Positions 5,897-6,172 of a DNA stretch of 6,172 nt are shown here, one piece after another (position 1 is the first letter of the stretch; every line of letters starts with the position of its first letter). A program made the position numbers and the translations under genes. The notes under the pieces are model-generated. The model made no database searches. It saw only the letters and a list, made by a program, of their open reading frames with translations, and was not told the origin of the DNA. Source of the stretch: Nitrospirota bacterium (lineage in GTDB: Bacteria > Nitrospirota > JACRHJ01); NCBI GenBank assembly GCA_027328825.1, contig DAHWTK010000068.1:1-6172 (forward strand), read 5' to 3'.

Positions 5897-5972
5897 TTAA
5901 AGAAAAGCTCCTTTCGTAACTGCAAATTAAGTTTGTCGTCCCGACCAACGCGGAGACTTCCGTCATTTCTTC
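5897..5972 (-). other. hisD-hisG intergenic gap with hisG ribosome site and a repeat-like fragment
   Basis: This 76-nt gap holds the hisG Shine-Dalgarno (AAAGGAG at 5914-5908 on the minus strand). On the plus strand, TTAAAGAAAAG at 5897-5907 is identical to 1018-1028 within hairpin repeat copy 1, and GTAAC follows after 8 more bases, where copy 1 has TAAC at once. It could be the decayed arm of a third repeat, but the match is short and A-rich. I see no clear promoter and no terminator stem with a U-tract here. Confidence 0.4.
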
Positions 5973-6172
5973 TTACTGCTTTTGTACGCGTCGCTCCACC
6001 ATCCGCGCGTGCGCGTCGAGCCCTTCCATCTTCGCTATCCGGAGCACGGCGGGGGCAAGCTCTTCAAGGGCGTCTTTCGTATACATCAGGACGGACGATT
6101 TCTTTACGAAGTCATCCGTTGAAAGCGGCGAGAAGAATCTCGCCGTGCCGCCCGTGGGGAGGACGTGGTTCG
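5973..6172 (-). CDS. hisD: Histidinol dehydrogenase, C-terminal end only (5' part beyond the window)
   Basis: HisD oxidises histidinol to histidine in two NAD-dependent steps at a zinc site. Only the last 65 residues lie in the window. I translated them by hand from the right edge to the TAA at 5975-5973. NHVLPTGGTARF near the edge and KMEGLDAHARMV about 18 residues from the end are hallmark C-terminal HisD motifs. By comparison with the E. coli enzyme, the Glu and His of EGLDAH correspond to Glu414 and the zinc ligand His419. About 360 residues should precede the fragment. It is the most upstream gene seen, so the operon promoter and any leader lie to the right of the window. Confidence 0.95.
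   Translation of the reverse strand, partial: NHVLPTGGTARFFSPLSTDDFVKKSSVLMYTKDALEELAPAVLRIAKMEGLDAHARMVERRVQKQ

Noticed and set aside
5925..5950. Short GTCG/CGAC stem in the hisD-hisG gap as a terminator or attenuator
   Set aside because: Only 4 bp pair cleanly, there is no U-tract, and hisG follows on the same strand.
5328..5966. Minus-strand open frame of 212 codons overlapping hisG in another frame, with its ATG in the hisD-hisG gap
   Set aside because: Its Arg/Gly-rich translation looks like an out-of-frame reading of hisG, and hisG itself is certain. I see no ribosome site for it.

Overview
The window is the interior of a histidine biosynthesis operon. Every gene is on the minus strand, so transcription runs from right to left. 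In transcription order it holds: the 3' end of hisD (cut by the right edge), hisG (long form), hisC, hisB (dehydratase only), hisH, hisA, hisF, a gene of the adenosine-specific kinase family (PF04008/DUF355), and a hisI-hisE fusion cut by the left edge. I see no RNA gene, CRISPR array, insertion sequence, promoter or convincing intrinsic terminator, and no credible plus-strand gene. The operon promoter must lie to the right of the window.

The genes cover the pathway from PRPP + ATP to histidine, apart from a histidinol-phosphate phosphatase, which is not visible here. HisG makes PR-ATP. The HisE and HisI domains hydrolyse PR-ATP to PR-AMP and open its ring, and HisA isomerises ProFAR to PRFAR. 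HisH/HisF make imidazole glycerol phosphate and AICAR. HisB dehydrates it, HisC transaminates it, and HisD does the final oxidation. HisG has its own C-terminal regulatory domain, so no HisZ is expected.

From hisD to hisA the genes are packed tightly: abutting hisG/hisC, a 14-nt gap hisC/hisB, a 21-nt gap hisB/hisH and a 4-nt ATGA overlap hisH/hisA. The exceptions are the hisD-hisG gap (76 nt) and the two gaps on either side of hisF (53 and 73 nt). Each gap around hisF carries a long hairpin-forming repeat. The two copies are related and lie in inverted orientation. After the second hairpin come the PF04008 gene, with a very strong ribosome binding site, and hisIE, joined to it by another ATGA overlap.

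The organism is most likely a bacterium: good Shine-Dalgarno sites, a HisIE fusion, a long-form HisG and mixed ATG/TTG starts. Base composition looks moderately GC-rich, judged by eye. The gene order (hisD before hisG, PF04008 gene inside the operon) and the hairpin repeats recall uncultured anaerobic lineages, but I cannot assign a phylum.

Most worth a second look: (1) the adenosine/AMP-binding family gene embedded in the his operon; (2) the inverted hairpin repeats bracketing hisF; (3) an insertion of about 35 residues in HisF next to its catalytic Asp130; (4) a dnaX-like slippery A-tract in hisG, where slippage in either direction would stop translation just before the regulatory domain.
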